In this document: positions 26,425 through 35,678 of the stretch, one piece after another
Numbering within the stretch: the first letter of the stretch is position 1
Layout of the letters: each line of letters opens with the position of its first letter
Notes under the pieces: model-generated
What the model saw: only the letters and a program-made list of their open reading frames with translations
Database searches by the model: none
What the model was told of the DNA's origin: nothing
From: an uncultured Bacteroidales bacterium
Lineage (GTDB): Bacteria > Bacteroidota > Bacteroidia > Bacteroidales > FEN-979
Assembly (NCBI GenBank): GCA_903926565.1
Contig: CAIYJU010000040.1
Location: 1-47,626, forward strand
Length of the DNA stretch: 47,626 nucleotides
Direction of reading: 5' to 3'
Position numbers and translations under genes: made by a program

Positions 26425-27783
26425 ATGAAAAAGCTTCTAACCTTATTGACGTGTGGTATTCTGGTTTTATCTGCCTGTAATCGACAAAAAACCACCGAAA
26501 ATGCAAATCCGTCAGCCCATGTGCCATGGAGCAGAAACGCCTCCATTTATGAAGTGAACATCCGGCAGTACACGCCCCAGGGTACATTCAATGCGTTTGA
26601 ACAGGAGTTACCGAGGTTGCAAAAAATGGGTGTTGATATTCTCTGGCTGATGCCCATCAATCCCCTGGGTGAGAAAAACCGAAAGGGCAGCCTTGGCAGT
26701 TATTATTCTGTGAAGGATTACCTCGCTGTAAACCCAGAATATGGCTCAAAGCAGGATTTCATTGACCTGGTAAAACAGGTGCATGCACTGGGGATGAAGG
26801 TAATTGTTGACTGGGTTGCAAACCACACCTCCTGGGACAATAAACTCATCTCCAAACACCCCGACTGGTACAAGAAAGACTCTGCCGGCAATATCGTGCC
26901 TCCTGTTGCCGACTGGACCGATGTTGCTGCTCTTGATTACAGCCAACCTGAGCTTCGGGAGTATATGACAGACGCACTGCTCTACTGGATCAAAGAGGCA
27001 GACATTGACGGTTACCGCTGTGATGTTGCCGGGATGCTCCCCGTTTCATTCTGGAATGAGGCGATCCCGAAACTGAAACAAGTCAAGCCCGTGTTCATGC
27101 TGGCTGAGGATGAATCTCCAAAGATGCATGATACTGGCTATTTCGATGCCACCTATTCGTGGGAGTTGTTCCATGCCATGAACGCCATTGCACAGGGCAA
27201 AAAAACAGCCAAGGTTTTAGACACCATCTATAACACAGAACTGACAAAATATCCGAAAGATGCATACCGCATGAGATTCACTTCAAATCATGATGAAAAT
27301 TCCTGGAACGGGACCGAATTTGAACGGATGGGAGAAGGTGCCAGAACTTTTACAGTGCTCTGCTTCACATTTCCGGGAATACCATTAATCTATAGCGGAC
27401 AGGAGTCTGCCATGAATAAAAGGTTGCGTTTCTTCGATAAGGATACGATCCCATGGGGAAACTACCCGCTTGAATCATTTTATAATACACTCCTGCAATT
27501 GAAAAAGAAGAATCCCCTTATCGCGAGTGGAGATAGCGGAGGCAGTTTTGTCAAAGTACCTACCAGCAACGATAAATCGGTCTACGCCTTCATCAGGCGC
27601 AATGCGAAGGATCAAATGCTGGTTGTCCTGAACCTTTCCGGAGTCTCTCAAACTGTCGTCCTTAAAGGAAATGATTTCCCCGGAACCTACCAGGAAACAT
27701 TCACAGGAACCCAAAGTGCTATTCGCAACAATGAAAAACTCACAGTCGATGCCTGGGCATATCGGATTTATATCAGGCAATAA
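26425..27783 (+). CDS. GH13 alpha-amylase-family lipoprotein, compact
   Basis: This is a 452-residue enzyme with a lipoprotein signal (LSAC, cysteine 18). The barrel begins almost at once (ASIYEVNIRQYTPQGTFNAF), so there is no N-terminal binding domain. Catalytic residues are Asp200 (GYRCDVAG), Glu228 (LAEDE) and Asp290 (TSNHDEN). A short beta domain ends the protein (AYRIYIRQ). It is much smaller than the other GH13 proteins here and resembles maltodextrin-trimming alpha-amylases or glucosidases that act on short oligosaccharides. Its position directly before susC suggests it processes imported chains. The preceding gap holds the interleaved repeat and no clear promoter. Confidence 0.9.
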   Translation: MKKLLTLLTCGILVLSACNRQKTTENANPSAHVPWSRNASIYEVNIRQYTPQGTFNAFEQELPRLQKMGVDILWLMPINPLGEKNRKGSLGSYYSVKDYLAVNPEYGSKQDFIDLVKQVHALGMKVIVDWVANHTSWDNKLISKHPDWYKKDSAGNIVPPVADWTDVAALDYSQPELREYMTDALLYWIKEADIDGYRCDVAGMLPVSFWNEAIPKLKQVKPVFMLAEDESPKMHDTGYFDATYSWELFHAMNAIAQGKKTAKVLDTIYNTELTKYPKDAYRMRFTSNHDENSWNGTEFERMGEGARTFTVLCFTFPGIPLIYSGQESAMNKRLRFFDKDTIPWGNYPLESFYNTLLQLKKKNPLIASGDSGGSFVKVPTSNDKSVYAFIRRNAKDQMLVVLNLSGVSQTVVLKGNDFPGTYQETFTGTQSAIRNNEKLTVDAWAYRIYIRQ

Positions 27784-27848
27784 GGCATTTCATGGGCTGG
27801 CATAACCAAAAATATTCATAAAACGGAAATAAATTATTAATTTTTTAC

Positions 27849-27856
27849 TACTTTTG
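27849..27856 (+). promoter_or_regulatory. -7 box for susC-susD-susE operon
   Basis: TACTTTTG matches TAnnTTTG, 80 bases before the ATG at 27937, leaving an untranslated leader of roughly 70-75 bases. No obvious -33 TTTG lies at the right spacing, which would fit an activator-dependent promoter. Confidence 0.5.
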
Positions 27857-27936
27857 CATCACTTTTCAAAAAAAACACGAAATCAGCGAAATAAAAACAT
27901 ATTGATTACCTTATCAGTCTCTAAATCCAAACGAGT

Positions 27937-30900
27937 ATGAAAAGAAAATTACGCCTTAATTTCAAACATCTTTTAATCGCCTTTTTCCTGCTTGGTGGTT
28001 CGCTCGGGTTAAAAGCCCAGAACCTCGAAGTGACCGGGGTCATCTCCGAAGCCGGTACCGGTGAATTGCTCATCGGAGCAACAGTGCTTCAGAAAGGCAC
28101 TACCAACGGCACTGTATGCGATATAAATGGGAAATACAAGATCAGCGTTCCAAAAGGAGCTGTGCTGAAATTTTCACTCATCGGCTATTTGACCAAAGAG
28201 GTAACTGTGGAGAAAGCCGGCCCGATGGATATCGCCATGGTGGTGCAGGTGACGACCCTTGACGACGTGATCGTAATCGGTTACAGTACACAGAAAAAGA
28301 CAGATAAAACCGGTGCCGTGAGCACCGTCAAATCAGATGACCTGAACGGCGGGGTGATCACCAATGCCATCCAGTCGATGCAGGGAAAAGCTGCCGGGGT
28401 TCTGGTCTCCAAAAGCGGCGGTGACCCCAGCTCAAATTTCTCGGTCCGGGTACGTGGTGCATCAGGATTTGAAGCAAGTACCCAACCTTTGTATGTGATC
28501 GACGGAATTCCCGGTGCCGACCCGAACATCATCTCCCCTGATGACATTGAGTCATTTAACATTCTAAAGGATGCAGCATCTACGGCCATTTATGGCTCAA
28601 GGGGAGCCAACGGAGTTATTCTCATCACCACAAAAAAAGGAAAAATTTCAGGGACACCCAAAGACGGGCTGAAGGATGATGGTGCATACAGCAACATCGA
28701 TTTCAACACGCAAATTTCCATTGAAAATATTTCTAAAAAGGTCAATATCCTGAGTTCCTCCCAAATGCGTGATTTCACACAAAAACTTTTGGCTAAAAGT
28801 CAGATTGAGCATCCCAACTGGACCATCGACAGCGTTTTTATTGATGGAGGAGCAAACACTGACTGGCAGGATGAGATCTACCGGACTGGTATTGCATATA
28901 CCAACTCTCTGAGTTTTTCAGGCGGGAACAAGCATAACTCCTATCTTGCAGCCATTACCAATAACAACTGGCAGGGTACAATGAAAGGAACCTCGAAAAA
29001 CCTTACTACTGCTCATATCAATGTCTCTCAGAAAGCCATCAACGATAAGCTCACACTGGCAGCCAACATCATGGGGGCGTTTGAAAATAACGATTATGAA
29101 AATTATTCAAGGGACGGAAACAAGGATGATGTTATCTACCAGGCGCTCTCAAGAAATCCCACCGACCCTGTTTACACATCAACCGGTGGATATGCCCAAT
29201 CAAACAGGACATTTAATTATGAGAACCCTGTGTCTGTGATCAATGAGATCACAAACAACAGAAATGCCAAGAAATTCCTTGGAAGTTTAAAGGCAGACTT
29301 TGAAATTATCAGCGGCCTTGTTGCAAGTGTCAACCTTGGTTACATACATGATGATGCAACATACAACTACTTCAGACCTGCCAACTTATACGCCACAGCC
29401 GATTTGGGTGCAGGAAGCAAGACCAACGAAGCCAACTCACAGAAATTAATGGAAATAACCGGCACATATACCAAGGTGTTTAAGAAAAATCACAATTTTA
29501 ACGCACTTCTTGGTTATTCATGGCAGGAATCGGTTTTTACCAAATTCTGGTCTAAGGGTGGTGATGCACAATCTACTTTTGCCGGCCCCGACAACCTCGG
29601 AATTCTCAATGACATTAATTATGGAGCAATTGGTTCTGAGAAACGTCAATGGAACCTGATCGGGTTTTTCGGCCGTGTTCAGTACAATTATAAAAGCAAG
29701 TATTTCGTCTCCGGATCCCTTCGCCGGGATGGTTCTTCGAAATTTGGCGCCAACAACAAATGGGGTTGGTTCCCCACCGCAGCGATCGGCTGGAGCCTGG
29801 ATCAGGAAAAATTCCTGTCGGATGTAAAATGGCTCAGCCAGTTGAAATTGCGTGCCAGCTATGGAGTTTCAGGTAACCAGGAAATTGGCGAATACCGCAG
29901 TCTTACCCTTTGGAAACCAGACGGACAGGGCATCAACCCTGAAACCGGGCAGAAAGTTGTGGTCTTTAAAGCAGCGTGGAATGCAAATCCGGACCTTAAA
30001 TGGGAGGAAACCTCTGAAATAAATGGAGGTATCGACTTTGGATTCTTCAACAGCAGGTTAAGCGGCAGTATTGAAGTATATTATAAGGTAACAAAGGATC
30101 TTCTCGGTAATTACCCTGTTCCCGTTCCACCAAACCTTGCGGATAATACCTACGCCAACTCAGGTTCCATGTCCAATACAGGGATCGAGCTTTTTCTCCA
30201 GGCCTATGCCATTTCAACTAAAAATTTCACCTGGAAGACAAGTCTTACTGCATCACACAACAAAACGAAGATCCTCGATCTCGGATCATACTTCAACGAA
30301 CAAGACGGTGTCAGAAAAGAGGGATGGATCGGTGGCCGTGGTATGGTTGGAAATATGAATTACGTCACCGGGATTATGGTTGGTGAGGAAGTCGGATCCT
30401 TCTATCTTCCTACCTATGTAACCCTGAATGAAGAGGGTAAATTCGTTTACGAATCAATGACAGGTGGATTTACACTGAATCTCAGCGAAGCAAAAAGGAC
30501 AATTGTTGCCACAGCGGCACCAAAAGTCGAACTTGGGTGGTCCAACACGTTTACAGTTGGCAAGCATTGGTCACTGGATTTCTCTCTGCGTGCCTGGATC
30601 GGAAACCATGTTTACAACGCAACCAAGATGTTTTTCGACAATCCTGGAAACCTTCCCGATCTGAATGCAGTACCTGAAGCCATTGATTGGTACGACCAGG
30701 GCCGCAGTTCAGGTCCGTCGATTGCCGATATCTACGTGGAAAATGCCTCTTTTTTAAAGCTGGACTATATTTCACTCATCTATGAATTTAACGTATCCAA
30801 AGTAAAGTGGCTCAAGAAGCTTTCCGTCTATGTTTCCGCCAATAACCTGTTTACCATTACCGGCTACTCAGGCGTTGATCCTGAAACCACTGTCGACAAA

Positions 30901-30978
30901 TTATCCTTCGGCATCGATCAGTTCAATGTTTATCCAAAAACCCGTGCCTATACTGCAGGCTTAAAAGTTACGTTATAA
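27937..30978 (+). CDS. susC: SusC/RagA-type TonB-dependent outer-membrane transporter
   Basis: This 1013-residue outer-membrane transporter would import oligosaccharides with energy from TonB. A signal peptide (1-28, ending KAQ) is followed by a carboxypeptidase-D-like beta-sandwich domain (about 30-110, VTGVISEAGTGELLIGATVL), a TonB-box-like stretch (DDVIVIGYSTQ), the plug (about 115-235, with PLYVIDGIPG and AIYGSRGANGVILITT) and the 22-strand barrel. Length is typical. The SusD gene follows after 11 bases. Substrate is inferred to be starch or maltodextrin from the surrounding GH13 and SusE-type genes; the symbol marks the family and context, not a proven orthologue. Confidence 0.95.
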   Translation: MKRKLRLNFKHLLIAFFLLGGSLGLKAQNLEVTGVISEAGTGELLIGATVLQKGTTNGTVCDINGKYKISVPKGAVLKFSLIGYLTKEVTVEKAGPMDIAMVVQVTTLDDVIVIGYSTQKKTDKTGAVSTVKSDDLNGGVITNAIQSMQGKAAGVLVSKSGGDPSSNFSVRVRGASGFEASTQPLYVIDGIPGADPNIISPDDIESFNILKDAASTAIYGSRGANGVILITTKKGKISGTPKDGLKDDGAYSNIDFNTQISIENISKKVNILSSSQMRDFTQKLLAKSQIEHPNWTIDSVFIDGGANTDWQDEIYRTGIAYTNSLSFSGGNKHNSYLAAITNNNWQGTMKGTSKNLTTAHINVSQKAINDKLTLAANIMGAFENNDYENYSRDGNKDDVIYQALSRNPTDPVYTSTGGYAQSNRTFNYENPVSVINEITNNRNAKKFLGSLKADFEIISGLVASVNLGYIHDDATYNYFRPANLYATADLGAGSKTNEANSQKLMEITGTYTKVFKKNHNFNALLGYSWQESVFTKFWSKGGDAQSTFAGPDNLGILNDINYGAIGSEKRQWNLIGFFGRVQYNYKSKYFVSGSLRRDGSSKFGANNKWGWFPTAAIGWSLDQEKFLSDVKWLSQLKLRASYGVSGNQEIGEYRSLTLWKPDGQGINPETGQKVVVFKAAWNANPDLKWEETSEINGGIDFGFFNSRLSGSIEVYYKVTKDLLGNYPVPVPPNLADNTYANSGSMSNTGIELFLQAYAISTKNFTWKTSLTASHNKTKILDLGSYFNEQDGVRKEGWIGGRGMVGNMNYVTGIMVGEEVGSFYLPTYVTLNEEGKFVYESMTGGFTLNLSEAKRTIVATAAPKVELGWSNTFTVGKHWSLDFSLRAWIGNHVYNATKMFFDNPGNLPDLNAVPEAIDWYDQGRSSGPSIADIYVENASFLKLDYISLIYEFNVSKVKWLKKLSVYVSANNLFTITGYSGVDPETTVDKLSFGIDQFNVYPKTRAYTAGLKVTL

Positions 30979-30989
30979 TATTTACGGCT

Positions 30990-32489
30990 ATGAAAACAAA
31001 ATATATTCTAATTTCCCTCCTGGTTTTCACCTTCCTATCCTGCACAAAGCTTGATGAGACGGTGTATGATAAAATTCCTGGCGATATCTATCCTGAAAAC
31101 GCGAACCAGGTAGCAAACCTGACAGTAACTGCGTATGCTCCTTTACAAAAGATGGCTGACGATGAAGGCTGGTGGTTCCTTGCACAGGAGATCTCTTCTG
31201 ATGAACTCTGCGGGCCAACACGTGCTGCCGACTGGGATGATGGCGGTAAATGGCGCAACATGTACCAGCATGTCTGGTCAAACGATGATGAAGGAGTCAA
31301 CCGGATGTGGAGTCTGTTCTGGGAAGGAATCACTACCTGTAACCAGGTGCATGACCAGATGCTTGATTTGCCTCAAAATGCCGCGCTGTTGTCAAAAATG
31401 AAAGAAGTCGAGGTTTTACGCTCATTTTTCTATTACCTGCTGATGGACAATTACGGCGATGCCCCCTATCTGACCTCCACAATAAATGTTCCGGCCAAGC
31501 CTTTTAAAATCAAAAGAGCTGACATGTTCGACACACTCATCAGCACTGTGAAAGGCGCACTTCCGTATCTCAAAACCGGAGATCACAAAAGCATGGCGAC
31601 AAAATCAATGGCATTTGCACTCCTGTCGAAATTATATATGAATGCCGAAGTATATACCGGCACACCACATTGGCAGGAAGCGCTTGACTTCTGTGACAGC
31701 ACGCTTGCCGGCCCTTATTTCATGGAATCTGATGTTCTTGCTCCTTTTATTACTAACAATGAAAAATCGAGTGAGATTATTTTCTCCATCTCCTATGATG
31801 AAAATGCACTCGTAGGAGGATTTCGACTCCACATGCGTACGCTGCATTACCAGCACAACCTGAAGTATGACATGACCGTTGGTCCCTGGAATGGCTTCGC
31901 TGTTGTGCCTACCTTCTTTGACACATACGAACAGACCGACAAAAGACGTGACGGGTACTTCATTTATGGCAAACAATATGCGAGCGCAACCAACGGTGGT
32001 GGCATCATCATTGATGGAACAACGCACAAGGCACTCGATATTGATCCATATTTGCCGGCACTTTTCATGACCACAACCAATTTCACCCAGACCCAGATCA
32101 GAACAACCGGTGCCCGCATCGGGAAGTATGAGATCAAAATGGGAGCCAAGGAAAAATTGGGTAACGATTTTCCGTTATTCAGAATTACCGATTTTAAATT
32201 GATGAAAGCCGAACTCCTGGTGCGGTTGGGTCAAAACGGCGATGAATTCGTGAATCCGATCCGCCTGAGAGCTGGTGTTGCCCCATTTAGTGGCGCTACC
32301 CTCGATCAAATATTGGCAGAACGCGGAAGAGAACTATTTTGTGAAGGTCACCGCAGGCAGGACCTGATCCGGTTCAACAAATTTAAAGATGCCAAGTGGG
32401 AGAAACCTCTCGATGGCGATAACAGAAGTATGTTCCCCATTCCTAAATGGGCTACTGATGCCAACTCTAATTTATTGTTAAATCCATAA
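30990..32489 (+). CDS. susD: SusD/RagB-type glycan-binding outer-membrane lipoprotein
   Basis: This 499-residue lipoprotein would form the lid of the SusC transporter and capture glycan at the cell surface. The lipobox is FTFLSC with cysteine 18. The typical SusD start (LDETVYDKIPGDIYPENANQ) and TPR-like helices (about 60-200, including VEVLRSFFYYLLMDNYGDAP) are visible, and it ends with the usual region (LAERGRELFCEGHRRQDLIRFNKF and MFPIPKWATDANSNLLLNP). Aromatic-rich stretches such as GWWFLAQEIS could line the binding site. It is co-transcribed with susC (11-base gap) and susE. Confidence 0.95.
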   Translation: MKTKYILISLLVFTFLSCTKLDETVYDKIPGDIYPENANQVANLTVTAYAPLQKMADDEGWWFLAQEISSDELCGPTRAADWDDGGKWRNMYQHVWSNDDEGVNRMWSLFWEGITTCNQVHDQMLDLPQNAALLSKMKEVEVLRSFFYYLLMDNYGDAPYLTSTINVPAKPFKIKRADMFDTLISTVKGALPYLKTGDHKSMATKSMAFALLSKLYMNAEVYTGTPHWQEALDFCDSTLAGPYFMESDVLAPFITNNEKSSEIIFSISYDENALVGGFRLHMRTLHYQHNLKYDMTVGPWNGFAVVPTFFDTYEQTDKRRDGYFIYGKQYASATNGGGIIIDGTTHKALDIDPYLPALFMTTTNFTQTQIRTTGARIGKYEIKMGAKEKLGNDFPLFRITDFKLMKAELLVRLGQNGDEFVNPIRLRAGVAPFSGATLDQILAERGRELFCEGHRRQDLIRFNKFKDAKWEKPLDGDNRSMFPIPKWATDANSNLLLNP

Positions 32490-32539
32490 TTAACCTTTTT
32501 GTTTCATTTCACTAATCAATTAATCTAAATTAAAATTTT

Positions 32540-33751
32540 ATGAAAAATCTGATGATCAAATTTTCAACAATGCTGGCAATGGTTGCTGTTTTAACCATTG
32601 CTTTTGGTGTCACCTCCTGTAAAAAGGATGACCCTGCTCCTACTCCCGTCGTCGTTTTAGATGGAACTTATGTTTTGGGGTCTGTAACTGCCTATGCAGA
32701 CTATAATACCAAGGCCATGATGAAACCTGCTTACAATGAAGTTGACAATAATGTAGTTCCAAGGCCTGCACCACTTTCCACCTTACTGGAACTTTATATT
32801 CCAATCAAAGCCGGTGCTGCTGGTTTTAAAATTGTTACAGTTGCCGGTTCAACAAGAACTACTTACGGTCCGGTGACTGGTGCTTTCGGTGTTGTTGCTA
32901 CCCCAACCAACGATGAGCCAAAACTGCCTTTCCAACGCGGTTCTGTTTCTGCAACCAGCACAAACATGTTCACCGTTCCTGAAGACGGTTTCTATCATGT
33001 TGTATTTTACGACAATAAAACAGTTGCCATTATGCGCGTTGTTTGGGGCATGATTGGTGCCGCTACTCCCGGTGGATGGTCAAACAGCACTGACCTGACT
33101 CCGTCAGCTTTCAACCTGAACACCTATACCTTCACCATCAGTAACATGACCTTTGGTAAAGGCGAATGGAAATTCCGCTATTCAAGTGGCTGGAAAGTTG
33201 AGATGGATACAACAAATTCTGACCCAACCAAATGGGTGAAGGTTAACACCAACTTCGGTGGCGCTGCCGGTACCCTGGTTCCGGGTGGTGGCAATATTGT
33301 AAATGATGCTCCTGGTATCTACACTGCTACCATGGCTTATACACTTGGTACCGGTTATACTGCTACCCTGCTGAAAACTGCCAATTTACCTCCGATCAAT
33401 TATTCAACCTACGAAATGGGTATCATCGGAAACGCATATAACAAACCTGATGGCACACCTGCTGACTGGGATGTTAACTTTGGCACATCATTACCAACTA
33501 TCATGGGTACTGACTATCTCTGGTCATACACCCTTGACCTGATTGCTGACAAAGAATTCAAATTCCGTCAGGGAACAGACTGGGCAGGCAAATCAATCGG
33601 CTATGGTGATGTAACCTGGGCTGGTCCTAATGCAGCTAACTTCTCAAACAACGGTGGAAACATTAAAGTTGGTGTTGCCGGCAATTACACAATCTTGCTG
33701 AAAATTGCAGCTGAAACTGAAACTTACACTGTTACTGCAACCAAAAACTAA
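32540..33751 (+). CDS. susE: SusE/SusF-type starch-binding lipoprotein
   Basis: This is a 403-residue surface lipoprotein: cysteine 27 in GVTSC, followed by KKDDP, which fits the acidic export signal that sends lipoproteins to the cell surface in Bacteroidota. Residues about 45-180 are the first domain (with LLELYIPIKAGAAGFK and FTVPEDGFYHVVFY). Two units follow with the SusE/F pattern: GMIGAATPGGWSNSTDLT ... GEWKFRYSSGWK (about 170-290) and GIIGNAYNKPDGTPADWDV ... KEFKFRQGTDWAG (about 295-403). In the Bacteroides proteins such units bind starch through aromatic residues. It closes the susCDE operon; a terminator follows. Naming it E rather than F is arbitrary. Confidence 0.87.
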   Translation: MKNLMIKFSTMLAMVAVLTIAFGVTSCKKDDPAPTPVVVLDGTYVLGSVTAYADYNTKAMMKPAYNEVDNNVVPRPAPLSTLLELYIPIKAGAAGFKIVTVAGSTRTTYGPVTGAFGVVATPTNDEPKLPFQRGSVSATSTNMFTVPEDGFYHVVFYDNKTVAIMRVVWGMIGAATPGGWSNSTDLTPSAFNLNTYTFTISNMTFGKGEWKFRYSSGWKVEMDTTNSDPTKWVKVNTNFGGAAGTLVPGGGNIVNDAPGIYTATMAYTLGTGYTATLLKTANLPPINYSTYEMGIIGNAYNKPDGTPADWDVNFGTSLPTIMGTDYLWSYTLDLIADKEFKFRQGTDWAGKSIGYGDVTWAGPNAANFSNNGGNIKVGVAGNYTILLKIAAETETYTVTATKN

Positions 33752-33785
33752 GAAGCTCAACAAGAGTTACAATTAGTTATAAAAG

Positions 33786-33817
33786 AAGGGGTGCCTGGAA
33801 AGGTGGCCCCTTTTTTT
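33786..33817 (+). terminator. Terminator after susE
   Basis: AAGGGGTGCC and GGTGGCCCCTT form a stem with one bulge and a six-base loop, followed by seven T, 34 bases after the susE stop codon. Confidence 0.75.
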
Positions 33818-33820
33818 ATT

Positions 33821-33860
33821 GCAAAGTACAAAGTACAAAGTGCAAAGTCAAAATGCAAAA
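33821..33860. repeat. Tandem AAAGTAC/AAAGTGC-like words
   Basis: GCAAAGTACAAAGTACAAAG is followed by TGCAAAGTC and AAATGCAAAA, a degenerate seven-base tandem array. A shorter relative (AAAGTGCAAAGTAC) lies at 9689-9702 between mscL and the next gene. Confidence 0.6.
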
Positions 33861-33934
33861 GTGTGGTGCTCATTCTTTAGGCTTATTTTGTTTAAACAGG
33901 TAGATATCCGGGGGCATCCGTTTCTGCAAAAACC

Positions 33935-34054
33935 GGTCCCGAAGGGACCAAATATGGGTAGGTAATGGGTGACGGTGAAGAATTTCGTCCCGTACGGGAC
34001 GAAATAACCTAACGCGAAATCAATATTCTACCCATATTTTGTGCCCACGGCACA
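33935..34054. repeat. REP-like composite element, copy 2
   Basis: Same order as copy 1: hairpin GGTCCC-GAA-GGGACC (33935-33949); AATATGGGTAG (33951-33961); the identical perfect 24-bp palindrome (33982-34005); CTACCCATATTT (34029-34040); and hairpin TGTGCC-CAC-GGCACA (34040-34054). Spacers between modules differ from copy 1 while the modules are conserved. Confidence 0.85.
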
Positions 34055-34111
34055 AGAATGTTTAGGCAGGCATTAAAATCAATTGATATAATAGCGAGTA
34101 ATGTGTAAATT

Positions 34112-34119
34112 TATATTTG
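34112..34119 (+). promoter_or_regulatory. -7 box for SusE-like chimera gene
   Basis: TATATTTG matches TAnnTTTG, 77 bases before the ATG at 34197. It indicates a transcript separate from susCDE, consistent with the terminator upstream. Confidence 0.45.
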
Positions 34120-34196
34120 AACCTCAAAAATAGATACTTTTACAAATATTGTCATTTCAAATTGCCATTGTAACTATAAAATCCAATACCCCTGCC

Positions 34197-35612
34197 ATGA
34201 AACAGTTCATTCTTCTCGTTCAACTCAGTTTGTCGGTACTGATCGGATTCTCCCAAACGAGCACGATTACACTGTCATTTACTGCTGAGGATGCGCAAAC
34301 CCAAAGCATCGTTGACCTGAACAGCGTGATTATTGAGAATCTCACACTCGGTTGTGACACTACTATATATGGGAGCAATCCTTCCATTGTTCTATTAAAC
34401 TCCCTTGGGATCGATGAACGTCCATCCACGGCATCAGGTACATTTTCGCTGATACCCAATTTCCCAAATCCGTTCAATGGATCAACCACTTTTAATATCA
34501 AAGTGGTGAAACAGGGAACGCTGAATCTTGCTCTGTCAGATGCCCGGGGTGAAAAAATTGCCGGCTACGAGCATGACTTTCCTGTTGGTGTTCATAAATT
34601 TCAGATTTCCACATTTATAACACATTTGTTGATCCTTAACATTTCGGATGGCAATACATCAGAATCGATTAAGTTAATCAACCTCGCTTCTGGTTCCGGA
34701 GGCAACGCTATCACATATATTGGCATGGAAAATCAAAACAGCTCCAGTCCATATCAATCTGGCAAAACATCCGGGTTCATCTACCATTTAGGCGACCATC
34801 TCTCTTTTTTTGGCATTGCAGACGGATATAACGTTGAAAATATCACAGGCGCCCCGCTTCACAACACCTCCTACACGTTTCAGTTGTTCCCCCTGCCTGT
34901 TTCCGATGGCTACTATGTTACAGGTACAGCGTCTGCCTATGCCGTGGTTAATGACAAGGCCATGATGAAAACAGCCATCAACGAAATATTTCAAACCACC
35001 CGTCCATGGCTGAAGGAACTCTATATCCCTATAAAAGCAGGTTCCGGTGGATTTAACATTATCAAGGTTACCGGTGCAATACAGAAAACCCTTGGCCCCT
35101 CAGAGGATTTCACTGAAGTTACCCCTACGGCAGATGAACCCAAACTCGGGCTCCAGCGTGGCCATTATGCTGACACAACGCTCAAATTCACAGTTCCATC
35201 CGAGGGGATGTATCATGTGATCATCGATGCATTCCTTGGAAAAGTAGCCATAACCAGGGTTTCATGGGAAATGATCGGTTCGGCCACAACAGGAGGATGG
35301 TTAAATGGCACAGAAATGACTCAAACACCGTTCAATACTACAAACATGACATGGACCATTTCCAACATGCGATTGACCATGGGGGAATGGAAATTCAGGT
35401 ATTCACAAGGATGGAAAGTGATTATGGAGTCAAACCCTGTCGATCCGGTAAGTGTCAATGCCAATCTTGGCGGATTTGTTTATGACCTGCTCCCGGGCGG
35501 AAACAATTTCAACAACTCAAATGCGGGCATCTACAGTTGTGAACTGAATTACACACTTGGGACAGGATATACGGCCACAATGACTAAAACAGGCAATATT
35601 CCTGTCCATTAA
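34197..35612 (+). CDS. SusE-like paralogue fused to an N-terminal PNPFNG-type domain
   Basis: This is a 471-residue exported protein. The signal peptide (1-19, ending IGFSQ) lacks the lipobox that SusE has. Residues about 20-165 form a two-part region found at the start of various Bacteroidota secreted proteins: IIENLTLGCDTTIYG, then LIPNFPNPFNGSTTFNIKV, resembling a T9SS/FlgD-like beta-sandwich placed internally instead of at the C-terminus. From about residue 240 the protein is clearly homologous to the preceding SusE: ELYIPIKAGSGGFNIIKV, DEPKLGLQRG, FTVPSEGMYHVII, MIGSATTGGW and GEWKFRYSQGWKV all align with SusE. It ends where SusE continues into its last starch-binding unit. It looks like a duplicated SusE re-routed to another export or anchoring path. 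The start at 34197 is chosen because the signal peptide begins there. Confidence 0.8.
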   Translation: MKQFILLVQLSLSVLIGFSQTSTITLSFTAEDAQTQSIVDLNSVIIENLTLGCDTTIYGSNPSIVLLNSLGIDERPSTASGTFSLIPNFPNPFNGSTTFNIKVVKQGTLNLALSDARGEKIAGYEHDFPVGVHKFQISTFITHLLILNISDGNTSESIKLINLASGSGGNAITYIGMENQNSSSPYQSGKTSGFIYHLGDHLSFFGIADGYNVENITGAPLHNTSYTFQLFPLPVSDGYYVTGTASAYAVVNDKAMMKTAINEIFQTTRPWLKELYIPIKAGSGGFNIIKVTGAIQKTLGPSEDFTEVTPTADEPKLGLQRGHYADTTLKFTVPSEGMYHVIIDAFLGKVAITRVSWEMIGSATTGGWLNGTEMTQTPFNTTNMTWTISNMRLTMGEWKFRYSQGWKVIMESNPVDPVSVNANLGGFVYDLLPGGNNFNNSNAGIYSCELNYTLGTGYTATMTKTGNIPVH

Positions 35613-35651
35613 TATCCGGTGCGGGAAACAATCTTCAGCCTCTTTTTTTCG

Positions 35652-35659
35652 TACATTTG
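35652..35659 (+). promoter_or_regulatory. -7 box for T9SS amylase gene
   Basis: TACATTTG matches TAnnTTTG and ends 19 bases before the ATG at 35679. It supports that start over an upstream in-frame GTG at 35619. Confidence 0.55.
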
Positions 35660-35678
35660 TCATATAAAACCAAATGTA

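Larger units (their letters stand above)
33752..34196. other. 445-base gap: terminator, tandem words, REP-like composite, promoter
   Basis: No gene is seen. In order it holds the susCDE terminator, an AAAGTAC/AAAGTGC word array, the second REP-like composite and a -7 box for the next gene, all listed separately. Confidence 0.75.

Noticed and set aside
18601..34054. Insertion sequences or transposons in the starch locus
   Set aside because: No transposase frame or terminal inverted repeats with target duplications were found; only short non-coding repeats are present.
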